NCBI GenBank assembly: GCA_046160675.1
Contig: JBJXHH010000126.1
Span: 1 to 25,123 of the forward strand
Direction: 5' to 3'
DNA: 25,123 nucleotides
DNA from: JACMJP01 sp046160675
GTDB lineage: Bacteria > Bacteroidota > Bacteroidia > Chitinophagales > BACL12
This document shows, one piece after another, positions 1-7,750 of this stretch. Position 1 is the stretch's first letter. Each line of letters starts with the position of its first letter. Position numbers and translations under genes: made by a program. The notes under the pieces were generated by a model. The model had not been told where the DNA came from, ran no database searches, and saw nothing but the letters and a program-made list of their open reading frames with translations.

Positions 1-1838
1 TCCACCGTTACACTCTTCGCCAGGTTTCTCGGTTGGTCAACATTACAATTCCGCAGAACTGCTATATGATAAGCCAGGAGTTGCAGGGGAATAACGGACA
101 AAAGCGGAGTTAGTGCTTCTTCTGTTGCCGGAATTCGTATCACATGCTCAGCAAGTTCTTCAATTACTTCATCATGTTCATTTATGATGGCGATGATTCT
201 TCCTTTGCGGGCTTTTACTTCCTGTATATTACTCACAATTTTTTCGTAGGCGCTTTCATTGGTTGTTAGCACAACCACAGGCATCTCTTCATCTATTAAA
301 GCAATGGGGCCATGTTTCATTTCGGCGGCGGGATACCCTTCTGCATGGATGTAAGAAATTTCCTTCAACTTTAATGCGCCTTCTAATGCAACAGGAAAAT
401 TATATCCCCTGCCCAGATAAAGAAAATGTGCAACATTTTTATACTCCTCTGCAATTGTTTTTATCTGTTCATTACAATTCTTTATGAGTTGAGCAACTTT
501 CTCTGGAATCTTACTTAACTCTACGGCAAGGTTCTGATATTTTGATAATTCAAGGGTTCCCTTTTTTTTCGCAACAGCAAGAGCCATAAGACTTAGAACC
601 GTTACTTGCGCAGTAAATGCCTTTGTGCTGGCAACGCCGATCTCAGGTCCTGCATGAGTATAACTTCCGGCATGTGTTGTTCTTGCTATTGTACTCCCCA
701 CAACATTACATATTCCCAAAACTGTTGCGCCTTTACTTTTTGCAAGTTCAACTGCGGCTAATGTATCTGCTGTTTCTCCGCTTTGCGAAATTGCGATTAC
801 AATATCATCTTCGTTTATGATAGGATTTCTATACCTGAACTCACTTGCATATTCTACTTCTACAGGAATTCTTGCAAGATCCTCAAATAAATATTCAGCC
901 ACTAATCCTGCATGCCAGCTTGTTCCGCAAGCTACAATGATTATGCGTTTTGCATTGGTAATTTTTTGTTCATATTCTGCGATGCCACCTAACACAATTT
1001 TATTCCTGCTTCCTATCAACCTTCCTCGCATACTGTCTTTTATGGAAGTAGGCTGCTCATTTATCTCTTTCAGCATATAATGATCATATCCGCCTTTCTC
1101 GATCATATCAAGGCGCATCTGCAATTCCTGAACATAAGGGTTAAGTTCTTCGTTATGAATAGTTTTTATTGTGATCTCCCCATTACGGTTAACTAATGCT
1201 ATCTCTTCATCATTCAGATAGACTACATTTCTTGTATATTCAATCAGCGGAGATGCGTCGCTTGCAACAAAATATTCTCCCTCACCCATGCCTATGACAA
1301 TTGGTGATGATTTTCTTGCAGCAATTAATTGATCAGGGTTATCTTTTGATATAATAACTATTGCATAAGCGCCCACCACCTGGTTTAATGCAACTCGAAC
1401 AGCTTCAAACAAGTCAACTTTTTCATTTTGTTTGATGTCATCTATCAAATGAATAAGAACTTCTGTATCTGTATCGCTCAAAAATTTATGCCCCCTCTTG
1501 CCGAGTTCTGTTTTCAGCGCTGCATAATTTTCAATAATGCCATTATGAATGATGGCGAGATTTTTACTTGGGCTGAAATGAGGATGTGCATTTACTGTAT
1601 TGGGCTCACCATGAGTTGCCCATCTTGTATGCCCTATGCCTATTGTTCCTTCTGTATTCTCATTCTCAGTTAAGGAAACAAGATCAGAAACTTTGCCGGC
1701 ACATTTATAAATTTTTAAATCACCATTGAGTAAAGCTATTCCGGCGCTGTCGTACCCACGGTACTCAAGCCTTTGTAAACCTTTCATGATAATGGGATAT
1801 GCTTTACGGAAACCTACATAACCTACAATACCACACAT
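1..1838 (-). CDS. glmS: Glutamine--fructose-6-phosphate aminotransferase (isomerizing), 3' edge cut
   Basis: It makes glucosamine-6-phosphate from fructose-6-phosphate and glutamine in the cytoplasm, the first step towards UDP-GlcNAc for peptidoglycan and lipopolysaccharide. I translated the reverse strand from the ATG at 1838 and found no stop for 612 codons. The protein begins MCGIVGYVG, so Cys2 is the N-terminal glutaminase nucleophile. It continues with the GHTRWATHG and HNGIIENY glutaminase motifs, two SIS sugar-isomerase domains (CGTSWHAG, SQSGETADT, AEGYPAAEMKHGP), and ends DQPRNLAKSVTV. The window stops two bases into the last expected codon (Glu), so only that codon and the stop are missing. 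It starts 12 bp after the DUF4270 stop and is probably co-transcribed with it. No glmS ribozyme is possible in that short gap. Identification is certain; the true end lies outside the window. Confidence 0.98.
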   Translation of the reverse strand, partial: MCGIVGYVGFRKAYPIIMKGLQRLEYRGYDSAGIALLNGDLKIYKCAGKVSDLVSLTENENTEGTIGIGHTRWATHGEPNTVNAHPHFSPSKNLAIIHNGIIENYAALKTELGKRGHKFLSDTDTEVLIHLIDDIKQNEKVDLFEAVRVALNQVVGAYAIVIISKDNPDQLIAARKSSPIVIGMGEGEYFVASDASPLIEYTRNVVYLNDEEIALVNRNGEITIKTIHNEELNPYVQELQMRLDMIEKGGYDHYMLKEINEQPTSIKDSMRGRLIGSRNKIVLGGIAEYEQKITNAKRIIIVACGTSWHAGLVAEYLFEDLARIPVEVEYASEFRYRNPIINEDDIVIAISQSGETADTLAAVELAKSKGATVLGICNVVGSTIARTTHAGSYTHAGPEIGVASTKAFTAQVTVLSLMALAVAKKKGTLELSKYQNLAVELSKIPEKVAQLIKNCNEQIKTIAEEYKNVAHFLYLGRGYNFPVALEGALKLKEISYIHAEGYPAAEMKHGPIALIDEEMPVVVLTTNESAYEKIVSNIQEVKARKGRIIAIINEHDEVIEELAEHVIRIPATEEALTPLLSVIPLQLLAYHIAVLRNCNVDQPRNLAKSVTV

Positions 1839-1850
1839 AGAGTTTTTTGT

Positions 1851-3203
1851 TTAAGGGTCAACTAAAGTATATGTAATAGAAAGATAAGGACGTTTTGTGA
1901 AATCCAAAGCATTACTTCCGAACAATGTAACACCGTTAGGAATTCTGTTTCCAGGATAGCATACAAGCATTAAACCATCGTTCTGTGTTTTGCCCAATAC
2001 AATATCCTGAATGTACAAGGAAATATTGTATTTATAAACATACACATTTTGCCCGTAAATATTCGTGATGGTGTCAATTTTTCCCCCATAATTCAGCGGG
2101 TCAGCAAAACTTTGGTCAGGTAAGGAATGATATAATTCAGTTGAATATGTAATTGCATCATATCTATTTCTGAGTGTTGAATCTGTTCTCACCAGCAATA
2201 ATGCGGGTGGAACGCTAAATACTGTATCGGAGGTACTTTCAATTGTGAAAACCAATTCAGCTTTATTTATACTTACATTTTTCAAGCTATCTAAATAAGG
2301 GAATCGAACATATGTTTTCAGTCCCCCAAAACCCCGCACAAAAGTTTCCGCATCACCAAGTACTGTGTCTGGTGTAGCTATTTTATCCCCGGCAACTGTT
2401 CCGCTGAAGTCATGCGTATAATAACTGAATTTATTTCCTGAGAAAGGGAAAAGTATGCTGAGAGAATCTGCAATGCTGTTTTCATAATAGATCTGCATTC
2501 CCGAGAAAAATGCCTTTAAATCAAGATACATAATGCTGTTACTGTATCCGCCTGAAATATCAGTTTCAATATAAAGCCCTTTCAGGAAATCGAGGAAATT
2601 TGTGTTATCAATGAATCGGGTTGTATCAGTACTATTCACCAATTCATCTGCAAACCAATCATTCATTCTTATGCGCAAATGCGGAGGTAGTGTAACATTC
2701 CCTATCACTACACTATCGTTCAGGTTTGGAATAAAATTTTCCTTCCTCCCAATTTCTACTGGTAGGCTATGCAATTTTGCATCAGAGTAATATAAAGTGG
2801 TTTCGATGTCTTCCAGCATTTTGTAAACCTTGAGTGTATGTGCTGCTGTAGAATCTCCGTAAAGCCCGGCATAGTCAAAAATCAAAACAATTGAATCCAC
2901 TTGTACACTATCACCCAGAGTAAGGTTGTTTGTTGGCAGCAAAATCTGGGTATATAAACTTGCCGATGTTTTTCCAAGTGTATCATCATCCAGGCTGCCC
3001 AAAGCATGAAACGTATTGAAACTTGTTACTACCGAATCATCTAACAAAGTATTTGTAATGATACTAAAAGTATCTTCTCTCTGTGAATGTAGAAAATCAC
3101 TCTCGGGAATAAGTTCATCCCCAATCAATGTCGCCTTGCGACAGGAAAAAATACTTACTACAAGAATTAAATAGATGCTGACAAGAACCCTAAATTGTTT
3201 CAT
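1851..3203 (-). CDS. DUF4270 family lipoprotein
   Basis: This 450-residue protein has unknown molecular function. A lipoprotein signal (hydrophobic residues 5-19, then FSC with the lipid-carrying Cys21) is followed by the DUF4270 opening TLIGDELIPESDF. The rest is beta-rich with many Ser/Thr/Asp/Tyr residues and repeated short strands, and no enzyme motif. In Bacteroidota, DUF4270 lipoproteins are a recurrent neighbour of the short starch-synthase-like protein and panC, which is the arrangement here. It lies 33 bp downstream of the GT5 gene and 12 bp upstream of glmS on the same strand. Location at the outer or inner membrane surface is inferred from the lipobox. The family call is confident; any role in envelope or sugar metabolism is only contextual. 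Confidence 0.88.
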   Translation of the reverse strand: MKQFRVLVSIYLILVVSIFSCRKATLIGDELIPESDFLHSQREDTFSIITNTLLDDSVVTSFNTFHALGSLDDDTLGKTSASLYTQILLPTNNLTLGDSVQVDSIVLIFDYAGLYGDSTAAHTLKVYKMLEDIETTLYYSDAKLHSLPVEIGRKENFIPNLNDSVVIGNVTLPPHLRIRMNDWFADELVNSTDTTRFIDNTNFLDFLKGLYIETDISGGYSNSIMYLDLKAFFSGMQIYYENSIADSLSILFPFSGNKFSYYTHDFSGTVAGDKIATPDTVLGDAETFVRGFGGLKTYVRFPYLDSLKNVSINKAELVFTIESTSDTVFSVPPALLLVRTDSTLRNRYDAITYSTELYHSLPDQSFADPLNYGGKIDTITNIYGQNVYVYKYNISLYIQDIVLGKTQNDGLMLVCYPGNRIPNGVTLFGSNALDFTKRPYLSITYTLVDP

Positions 3204-3236
3204 TGCTTATTTATCGCTGAAATGTGGGATTTATTG

Positions 3237-4043
3237 TCAGATTGTTTCGTAAAATTCTGAGTACTTTATTAAAGCCCCTTCTCCGGTTATATATTCAAGC
3301 ACAGGCGTCTTTAATCCTTTTATGTACTTAGCTACTTCTTTATCCAGGTCTTTGCTTCCAATAACCACTCCATCGGCATATTTTGCACCACCCTTATTCA
3401 CTCCGGCATTTGTAAAGTCTTTAAAATCATTGATTGTATCTTTTGTAACAATACTGCCCATTACAGCTTTATCAAGCATTGTTTGTTGGCTCAGTTTTTC
3501 TTCAAACGTACTTTTATAAACCGAGTATACAACTTTCGCATTTTGGAAAACAGGCTCCTGAGCATATGCGGTTTTCAGGAACATTGGAATCATAGAAGTC
3601 ATCCAACCATGGCAATGAATTACATCCGGAGCCCATTGGAATTTTTTCACAGTTTCAAGCACAGCCCTGCAAAAGAATACCATCCTTTCAGCATTGTCAG
3701 CAAAAAATTTATTCTCCTCATCATGAAATACAAACTTGCGTTTAAACAAATCCTCATTATCAAGGAAATATACCTGCATACGGGCCCCAGGAAGTGATGC
3801 CACCTTAATAATGAGTGGATAGTCATCATCATTTAATATGATGTTCATCCCACTTAGGCGAACTACTTCATGCAGTCTGTGACGGCGCTCATTTATTACT
3901 CCGTAACGGGGCATCAATACTCTTAACTCATTTCCTTGTTCGGCAAGGTGCATCGGCAGCGCATTTGCCACCTCACTCATTTCAGTACCATTCAGATACG
4001 GCGTCATTTCCTGAGTGACAATCAGAACCCTTTTCTTACCCAT
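3237..4043 (-). CDS. Short GT5 starch/glycogen-synthase-like protein (N-terminal domain only)
   Basis: This 268-residue protein matches the N-terminal Rossmann domain of glycogen/starch synthases (GT5, GT-B fold). It shows the opening VLIVTQEMTPY, then ANALP, the RVLMPRYG strand and the CHGWMTSM segment that corresponds to the acceptor-side His motif. Full GlgA proteins are about 480 residues. The C-terminal GT-B half that carries much of the ADP-glucose site is absent, and there is no remnant of it downstream before DUF4270. The ADP-glucose motif KTGGLAD is replaced by NGTEMSE at residues 18-24, so the key lysine is lost. Short versions of this type are widespread in Bacteroidota next to panC and are usually named glycogen synthase. 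I think glucan synthase activity is unlikely and a binding or regulatory role is possible. Confidence 0.85.
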   Translation of the reverse strand: MGKKRVLIVTQEMTPYLNGTEMSEVANALPMHLAEQGNELRVLMPRYGVINERRHRLHEVVRLSGMNIILNDDDYPLIIKVASLPGARMQVYFLDNEDLFKRKFVFHDEENKFFADNAERMVFFCRAVLETVKKFQWAPDVIHCHGWMTSMIPMFLKTAYAQEPVFQNAKVVYSVYKSTFEEKLSQQTMLDKAVMGSIVTKDTINDFKDFTNAGVNKGGAKYADGVVIGSKDLDKEVAKYIKGLKTPVLEYITGEGALIKYSEFYETI

Positions 4044-4102
4044 AGTTTATTTTTGATGAAAAATTGAAGTTGGTTATTGATAAAACTTTCTTTTAGTTTC
4101 AC

Positions 4103-4130
4103 ATCCGTCCGCCTTTGGCGTAAAACGGAT
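4103..4130 (-). promoter_or_regulatory. Stem-loop at the predicted 5' end of the GT5 leader
   Basis: ATCCGT (4103-4108) pairs with ACGGAT (4125-4130), and inside it CGCC (4110-4113) pairs with GGCG (4117-4120) around a TTT loop. It starts essentially at the predicted transcription start for the minus-strand GT5 gene. It could stabilise the mRNA 5' end, act as an operator in the panC/GT5 divergent region, or be an intergenic repeat copy. Confidence 0.45.
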
Positions 4131-4132
4131 TG

Positions 4133-4140
4133 CAAAGTTA
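4133..4140 (-). promoter_or_regulatory. Predicted -7 box for the GT5-DUF4270-glmS transcript
   Basis: On the minus strand this reads TAACTTTG, an exact match to the Bacteroidota -7 consensus TAnnTTTG. The implied start of transcription is near 4127, giving a leader of about 84 nt before the ATG at 4043. No convincing -33 TTTG element is visible at the right distance. Confidence 0.5.
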
Positions 4141-4189
4141 CAACATACAACCGAGAATTTATTTATACAAGTCAAGATTGAAATCAAAC

Positions 4190-5071
4190 ATGCAAATCAT
4201 CAAAACCAGCCAAATCCTTACTCCTGCAATGCTTTTAATCAAGAAAGAAGGTAAAAAAGTGGGTTTTGTGCCCACCATGGGTGCCTTGCATGAAGGACAT
4301 GTTTCACTTATGCGCATGGCAAAAATGGGCAATGATGTACTGGTGGTGAGCATTTTTGTGAACCCAGCCCAGTTTAACGACCCGAATGACCTTGCAAAAT
4401 ATCCCCGCCCTATTGAAAACGACATAAGCCTCCTTGAACAGGCGGGCTGTGATATTCTATACCTGCCTGAGGTTGATGATGTTTACCCGGTGGGGATGGA
4501 AGCGACCCGCTTTGTGAAGAATCCAACGGGAGTAGTTTTTAATTTCGGGGGTTTAGAAAAACGACTGGAAGGAGCAAGCCGCCCCGGGCATTTCGCTGGA
4601 GTTGCACAGGTGGTGAATATCCTACTGCAAACCGTTCTGCCTGATGTATTATACCTGGGGCAGAAAGATTACCAGCAATTTCTTATTCTGAAAAAGATGG
4701 TGGAGTTTCTTGATTTGAAGCTGCAGGTGATAAGATGCCCTATCATAAGAGAAAATAATGGGCTCGCTATGAGTAGCCGGAATGTGAGGCTGAGTGATGA
4801 GCTGAGGATAAAAGCCGGGGGTATCTATGCTACGCTGAATTATGCGGCTTCGCTTTTACATGTTCTTCCTATAGCAGAAATTGAAACTTCATGTTTAGAT
4901 GCTTTGAATGCGCTTGATGATTTTGTAGTAGATTACTTTGAGATATTAGATGCTGATACGCTAGATGAAGCTCAAGCTGCAACACAACAACTTGTTATTA
5001 TTACTTCGGTGATAGTTGGTGGGGTAAGACTGCTTGATAACCTAGTGGTGGAAAAAATCACTCCGTTTTAA
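4190..5071 (+). CDS. panC: Pantoate--beta-alanine ligase
   Basis: It joins pantoate and beta-alanine with ATP to form pantothenate, the last step of vitamin B5 synthesis in the cytoplasm. The protein shows PTMGALHEGH (residues 28-37, the HxGH nucleotide-binding signature), FVNPAQF, the LGQKDYQQ segment and the SSRN motif. I chose the ATG at 4190 (293 residues), because the 20-residue extension from 4130 has no family similarity and would overlap the divergent GT5 promoter box. Its 3' end overlaps the 3' end of the opposing O-methyltransferase gene by 14 bp. The partner gene panD lies about 830 bp away on the same strand, separated by that methyltransferase. Confidence 0.96.
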   Translation: MQIIKTSQILTPAMLLIKKEGKKVGFVPTMGALHEGHVSLMRMAKMGNDVLVVSIFVNPAQFNDPNDLAKYPRPIENDISLLEQAGCDILYLPEVDDVYPVGMEATRFVKNPTGVVFNFGGLEKRLEGASRPGHFAGVAQVVNILLQTVLPDVLYLGQKDYQQFLILKKMVEFLDLKLQVIRCPIIRENNGLAMSSRNVRLSDELRIKAGGIYATLNYAASLLHVLPIAEIETSCLDALNALDDFVVDYFEILDADTLDEAQAATQQLVIITSVIVGGVRLLDNLVVEKITPF

Positions 5072-5813
5072 TAACTATCCCGTTCCCGTTCAAATTCTGA
5101 ATTACTGTTTTACCTGGAAGCGGGATGTTTTCATTCACTGCCTGGGTTATGCCTTTTGTCATCGGGAAACCAAAATCGCTGAACACAACGGCGCCACCAA
5201 CGCTTAATCTCGGCCAGAGCCAGTTCATAACGGCCACTCCTGAATCATAGGTATCAACATCAATATGACAGAAGCAGAACTTTTTGTCGCTTACAAGATG
5301 CTGCGTATCATCAGGAAAAATACCTTTCAATAAAGTAACATTTGTAATCCCAAAGTTTTTCTTCAGCAAACCATCTACAAATTCCAGCGAAGTATCTTTA
5401 TGTTCGCCGTCTTTATAATAGTTATCAAACTTTGGGTTTGATTTTACTACACCTTCAAAAGTGTCGCAGGCATAAATGGTTTTTTTTGAGCCTAGTGATT
5501 TCAGTTTCGTTGCCATGATGGCACTGGTGCTTCCCCGCCATACACCTACTTCTAAAATATCACCTTCCAGTTTTTCAAATTGCCCGGCAAGTTGCCAAAG
5601 CTCCCAAGCCTGGTAAAAATTGATGAGTGAATTTTTTTTCGCCTCCCGGAAAGTTTTCAGAAACAAGTCGTCTTTATGCCATGGGGCATAAGTAGCTCCC
5701 GGCACTATTACCTGGTAACCGGTTTTTGTTATTCTGCCCCACCAATAAAAGGGAGTGTTAATTATCCTCGCTATTGCAAATGCTGCCTGGCTTTTTAAAT
5801 ATGTAAGTTTCAT
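5058..5813 (-). CDS. TylF/MycF-type SAM-dependent O-methyltransferase
   Basis: This 251-residue protein resembles the macrocin O-methyltransferase (TylF/MycF) family, which methylates sugar hydroxyls in a metal-dependent way. Visible motifs are the SAM-binding DILEVGVWRGST (85-96), the ACDTFEG acidic loop (115-121), the HIDVDTYDS metal/acid segment (183-191) and FSDFG (211-215). The N-terminus has a hydrophobic and aromatic stretch (INTPFYWWG) that may be a membrane-associating helix rather than a signal peptide. The substrate is unknown; surface or exopolysaccharide sugars are the usual guess for such stand-alone copies. It sits antisense between panC and panD, overlaps the panC end by 14 bp, and shares a divergent promoter region with panD. 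Confidence 0.85.
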   Translation of the reverse strand: MKLTYLKSQAAFAIARIINTPFYWWGRITKTGYQVIVPGATYAPWHKDDLFLKTFREAKKNSLINFYQAWELWQLAGQFEKLEGDILEVGVWRGSTSAIMATKLKSLGSKKTIYACDTFEGVVKSNPKFDNYYKDGEHKDTSLEFVDGLLKKNFGITNVTLLKGIFPDDTQHLVSDKKFCFCHIDVDTYDSGVAVMNWLWPRLSVGGAVVFSDFGFPMTKGITQAVNENIPLPGKTVIQNLNGNGIVIKTE

Positions 5814-5860
5814 GAATGTAGTGTGATAAGATGCAAATGTGTTGCTATGCTGGTTAAATG

Positions 5861-5868
5861 CAAAAATA
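5861..5868 (-). promoter_or_regulatory. Predicted -7 box for the O-methyltransferase gene
   Basis: The minus strand reads TATTTTTG, an exact TAnnTTTG match, with a start implied near 5855 and a leader of about 42 nt. It lies just upstream of the panD promoter elements, so the two divergent promoters are nearly back to back. Confidence 0.4.
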
Positions 5869-5871
5869 AAC

Positions 5872-5898
5872 TTGAACCTTCAACTTTCACTAACTTTG
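5872..5898 (+). promoter_or_regulatory. Predicted panD promoter (TTG and TAACTTTG)
   Basis: The -7 box TAACTTTG (5891-5898) matches TAnnTTTG exactly, with a TTG at 5872-5874 as a possible -33 element 16 bp upstream. The implied start is near 5904, one or two bases before the panD ATG at 5906, so the mRNA would be leaderless or nearly so. Confidence 0.55.
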
Positions 5899-5905
5899 CC
5901 CCGCT

Positions 5906-6256
5906 ATGCGCATAGAAATTTTAAAGAGTAAAATACACAGGGTAAAGGTTACTGAGGCAAACCTGAATTATATTGGGAGTATCACAATTGATGAAGACTT
6001 GATGGAAGCTGTAGACCTGATAGCTAATGAAAAAGTACAGGTATTGAATGTTGCTAACGGTGAGCGGCTTGAAACCTATGCAATAAAAGGAGAAAGGGGC
6101 AGCGGGGTGATTTGCATGAACGGGCCGGCCGCAAGGAAAGTGGAGCCGGGTGATATTGTGATCATATGCAGTTACGCATCTATGGAATTGGAAGAGGCGA
6201 AAAAATTTCAACCGAAAATTGTTTTTCCTGACAGCAACACTAACTCACTTACCTGA
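5906..6256 (+). CDS. panD: Aspartate 1-decarboxylase precursor
   Basis: It decarboxylates L-aspartate to beta-alanine, the second substrate of panC, using a pyruvoyl cofactor. The self-processing site is clear: NYIGS at residues 21-25, with cleavage expected between Gly24 and Ser25. SITIDEDLMEA and the NGPAAR segment that shapes the active site are also present. At 116 residues it has the usual length. It is the first gene of a plus-strand run with the flippase-like gene starting two bases after its stop. The promoter lies directly in front of the start codon. Confidence 0.97.
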   Translation: MRIEILKSKIHRVKVTEANLNYIGSITIDEDLMEAVDLIANEKVQVLNVANGERLETYAIKGERGSGVICMNGPAARKVEPGDIVIICSYASMELEEAKKFQPKIVFPDSNTNSLT

Positions 6257-6258
6257 TA

Positions 6259-7281
6259 GTGAACCGCAAAACTTTTTTCAATTTACTCAAGTTCGGGATC
6301 TTCCTCGGCTTTGGTGTTTTTTTGCTGTGGCTCATCATGCGCAATGTTGATGATGAACAAAAAGGGCAAATAAGACAAAGTTTCCTCCAAGCAAATTATT
6401 GGTGGGTATTGCTGAGTGTGTTCATCGGTATTTTAAGCCATGTGTTGCGGGCATTAAAATGGAAAATGATGCTTGAAACTCTCGGAAGAAATCCGAGATT
6501 TTCTACAACTTTTTACAGTGTGATGATAGGGTATCTTGTAAATATGGCAATACCCCGATTCGGAGAAGTTACCAGATGCGGTATCATACAACGATATGAA
6601 AAGATTCCGTTTGATAAAAGTGTGGGAACACTTATAGTAGAAAGAGCAATAGACCTGCTCATGCTTATCCTTGCAACTGTTTTACTTTTTATCACACAGT
6701 TAGATGTAATCTGGAATTTTTTCGAAACAAAAGTTATTCAACCTTATTTGCAAAAATTTTTCAGCAGTACAACAAACCTCATTTTTGTTTTTTCCGGACT
6801 ATTGTTGTTTGCAGCTTTAATATATTTTCTTATTAGAAGATGGAAACATTCTACCGGCTATTTGAAGTTCAGGTTATTTCTCATGAACATCAAAGAAGGG
6901 ATCGTTTCAGTAAAACTTATCAAAAACTACCCCCTGTTTATTTTTTACACTCTGGCAATGTGGTTCTGTTATTATTTACTCGTTATTGTTTGCTTCAATT
7001 CTATGCAGGAAACTACGCATCTAACCCCTGGCGTTGGTTTGGCTGTTCTGGTTTTCGGAACTGTAGGGATTGTAAGCACACCCGGCGGAATAGGTGCCTA
7101 TCATCTTATAGTTACTGAAACACTCATAACACTTTACGCTTTAGCAGAACCTTATGCTATTTCTTTCAGTTGGCTTGCCTGGGGATGCCAGACTTTAATG
7201 ATCGTTTTTTTTGCAATAGCAAGCTTAGTACTTTTGCCATTAACAAGGAACAAATATGACCAAGCAGCAAGCAATACATGA
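6259..7281 (+). CDS. Flippase-like integral membrane protein (LPG_synthase_TM / UPF0104 family)
   Basis: This 340-residue protein has about eight predicted membrane segments (roughly 5-26, 47-68, 85-105, 125-148, 173-194, 224-246, 258-285, 303-329). It shows the family motifs PRFGEVTR, VERAIDLL and PGGIGAYH. The family includes the membrane domain of lysylphosphatidylglycerol synthase (MprF) and uncharacterised proteins thought to move lipids or lipid-linked sugars; the catalytic aminoacyl-transferase domain of MprF is absent. The start is a GTG two bases after the panD stop, so translation is probably coupled. Its end overlaps the next gene by 26 bp. The substrate cannot be told from sequence. 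Confidence 0.87.
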   Translation: MNRKTFFNLLKFGIFLGFGVFLLWLIMRNVDDEQKGQIRQSFLQANYWWVLLSVFIGILSHVLRALKWKMMLETLGRNPRFSTTFYSVMIGYLVNMAIPRFGEVTRCGIIQRYEKIPFDKSVGTLIVERAIDLLMLILATVLLFITQLDVIWNFFETKVIQPYLQKFFSSTTNLIFVFSGLLLFAALIYFLIRRWKHSTGYLKFRLFLMNIKEGIVSVKLIKNYPLFIFYTLAMWFCYYLLVIVCFNSMQETTHLTPGVGLAVLVFGTVGIVSTPGGIGAYHLIVTETLITLYALAEPYAISFSWLAWGCQTLMIVFFAIASLVLLPLTRNKYDQAASNT

Positions 7282-7750
7282 TAAAATCTGTGACGAAAAA
7301 ACACTTCTTCATAAAATTGCTGTCTGGCGGTTTTGGAACAAGAAAATCATTTTCACAAATGGTTGTTTTGATATTCTTCATCCAGGACATATTCACTTGT
7401 TGAATTCCTGTACCGGGTACGAAAAAAATTTTGTGCTTGTTGTTGGCTTAAACAATGATGATTCAGTGAGAAGATTGAAAGGTGTAACCAGACCAAGAAA
7501 CGTTTTCAGCGACAGGGCAAAAATGCTTGCAAGTTTATATGCTGTGGATGCAGTAGTAGGTTTTGACCAAGATACACCGATTGATCTGATTAAAAAGATT
7601 CAACCTGATGTTCTTGTAAAAGGCGGAGATTATAAAGAAGATGAAATTGTTGGGGCAGAAATTGTGAAAAAAAATGGCGGTAAAATAATCGTGGTGCCTT
7701 TGCTGGAAGGATATTCAACAACTGGTATTATCAGCCAGTTTGCTGACTAG
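7256..7750 (+). CDS. rfaE2: D-glycero-beta-D-manno-heptose-1-phosphate adenylyltransferase-like (RfaE2/HldE C-domain)
   Basis: This 164-residue cytidylyltransferase-like protein matches the second domain of HldE, which transfers AMP to heptose-1-phosphate on the way to ADP-heptose for lipopolysaccharide core. It shows FTNGCFDILHPGH with the HPGH nucleotide motif (42-45), the GLNNDDSVRRLKG segment, RPRNVFSDR and the C-terminal GYSTTGII. The HldE kinase domain (RfaE1) is not present in this window, which fits the split enzymes of many Bacteroidota. The ATG at 7256 lies inside the end of the flippase gene (26-bp overlap), suggesting coupled translation. The stop codon lies in the first copy of a 28-bp tandem repeat. 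Related nucleotidyltransferases cannot be fully excluded. Confidence 0.88.
   Translation: MTKQQAIHDKICDEKTLLHKIAVWRFWNKKIIFTNGCFDILHPGHIHLLNSCTGYEKNFVLVVGLNNDDSVRRLKGVTRPRNVFSDRAKMLASLYAVDAVVGFDQDTPIDLIKKIQPDVLVKGGDYKEDEIVGAEIVKKNGGKIIVVPLLEGYSTTGIISQFAD

Noticed and set aside
1840..1850. glmS ribozyme upstream of glmS
   Set aside because: Only 12 bp separate glmS from the previous gene, so the ribozyme core cannot fit.
3483..3797. Plus-strand frame of 104 codons opposite the GT5 gene
   Set aside because: It is a shadow of a recognised gene with no family motif and no promoter.
4130..4189. 20-residue N-terminal extension of panC
   Set aside because: It lacks family similarity and overlaps the minus-strand -7 box at 4133-4140. 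The ATG at 4190 gives the normal length.
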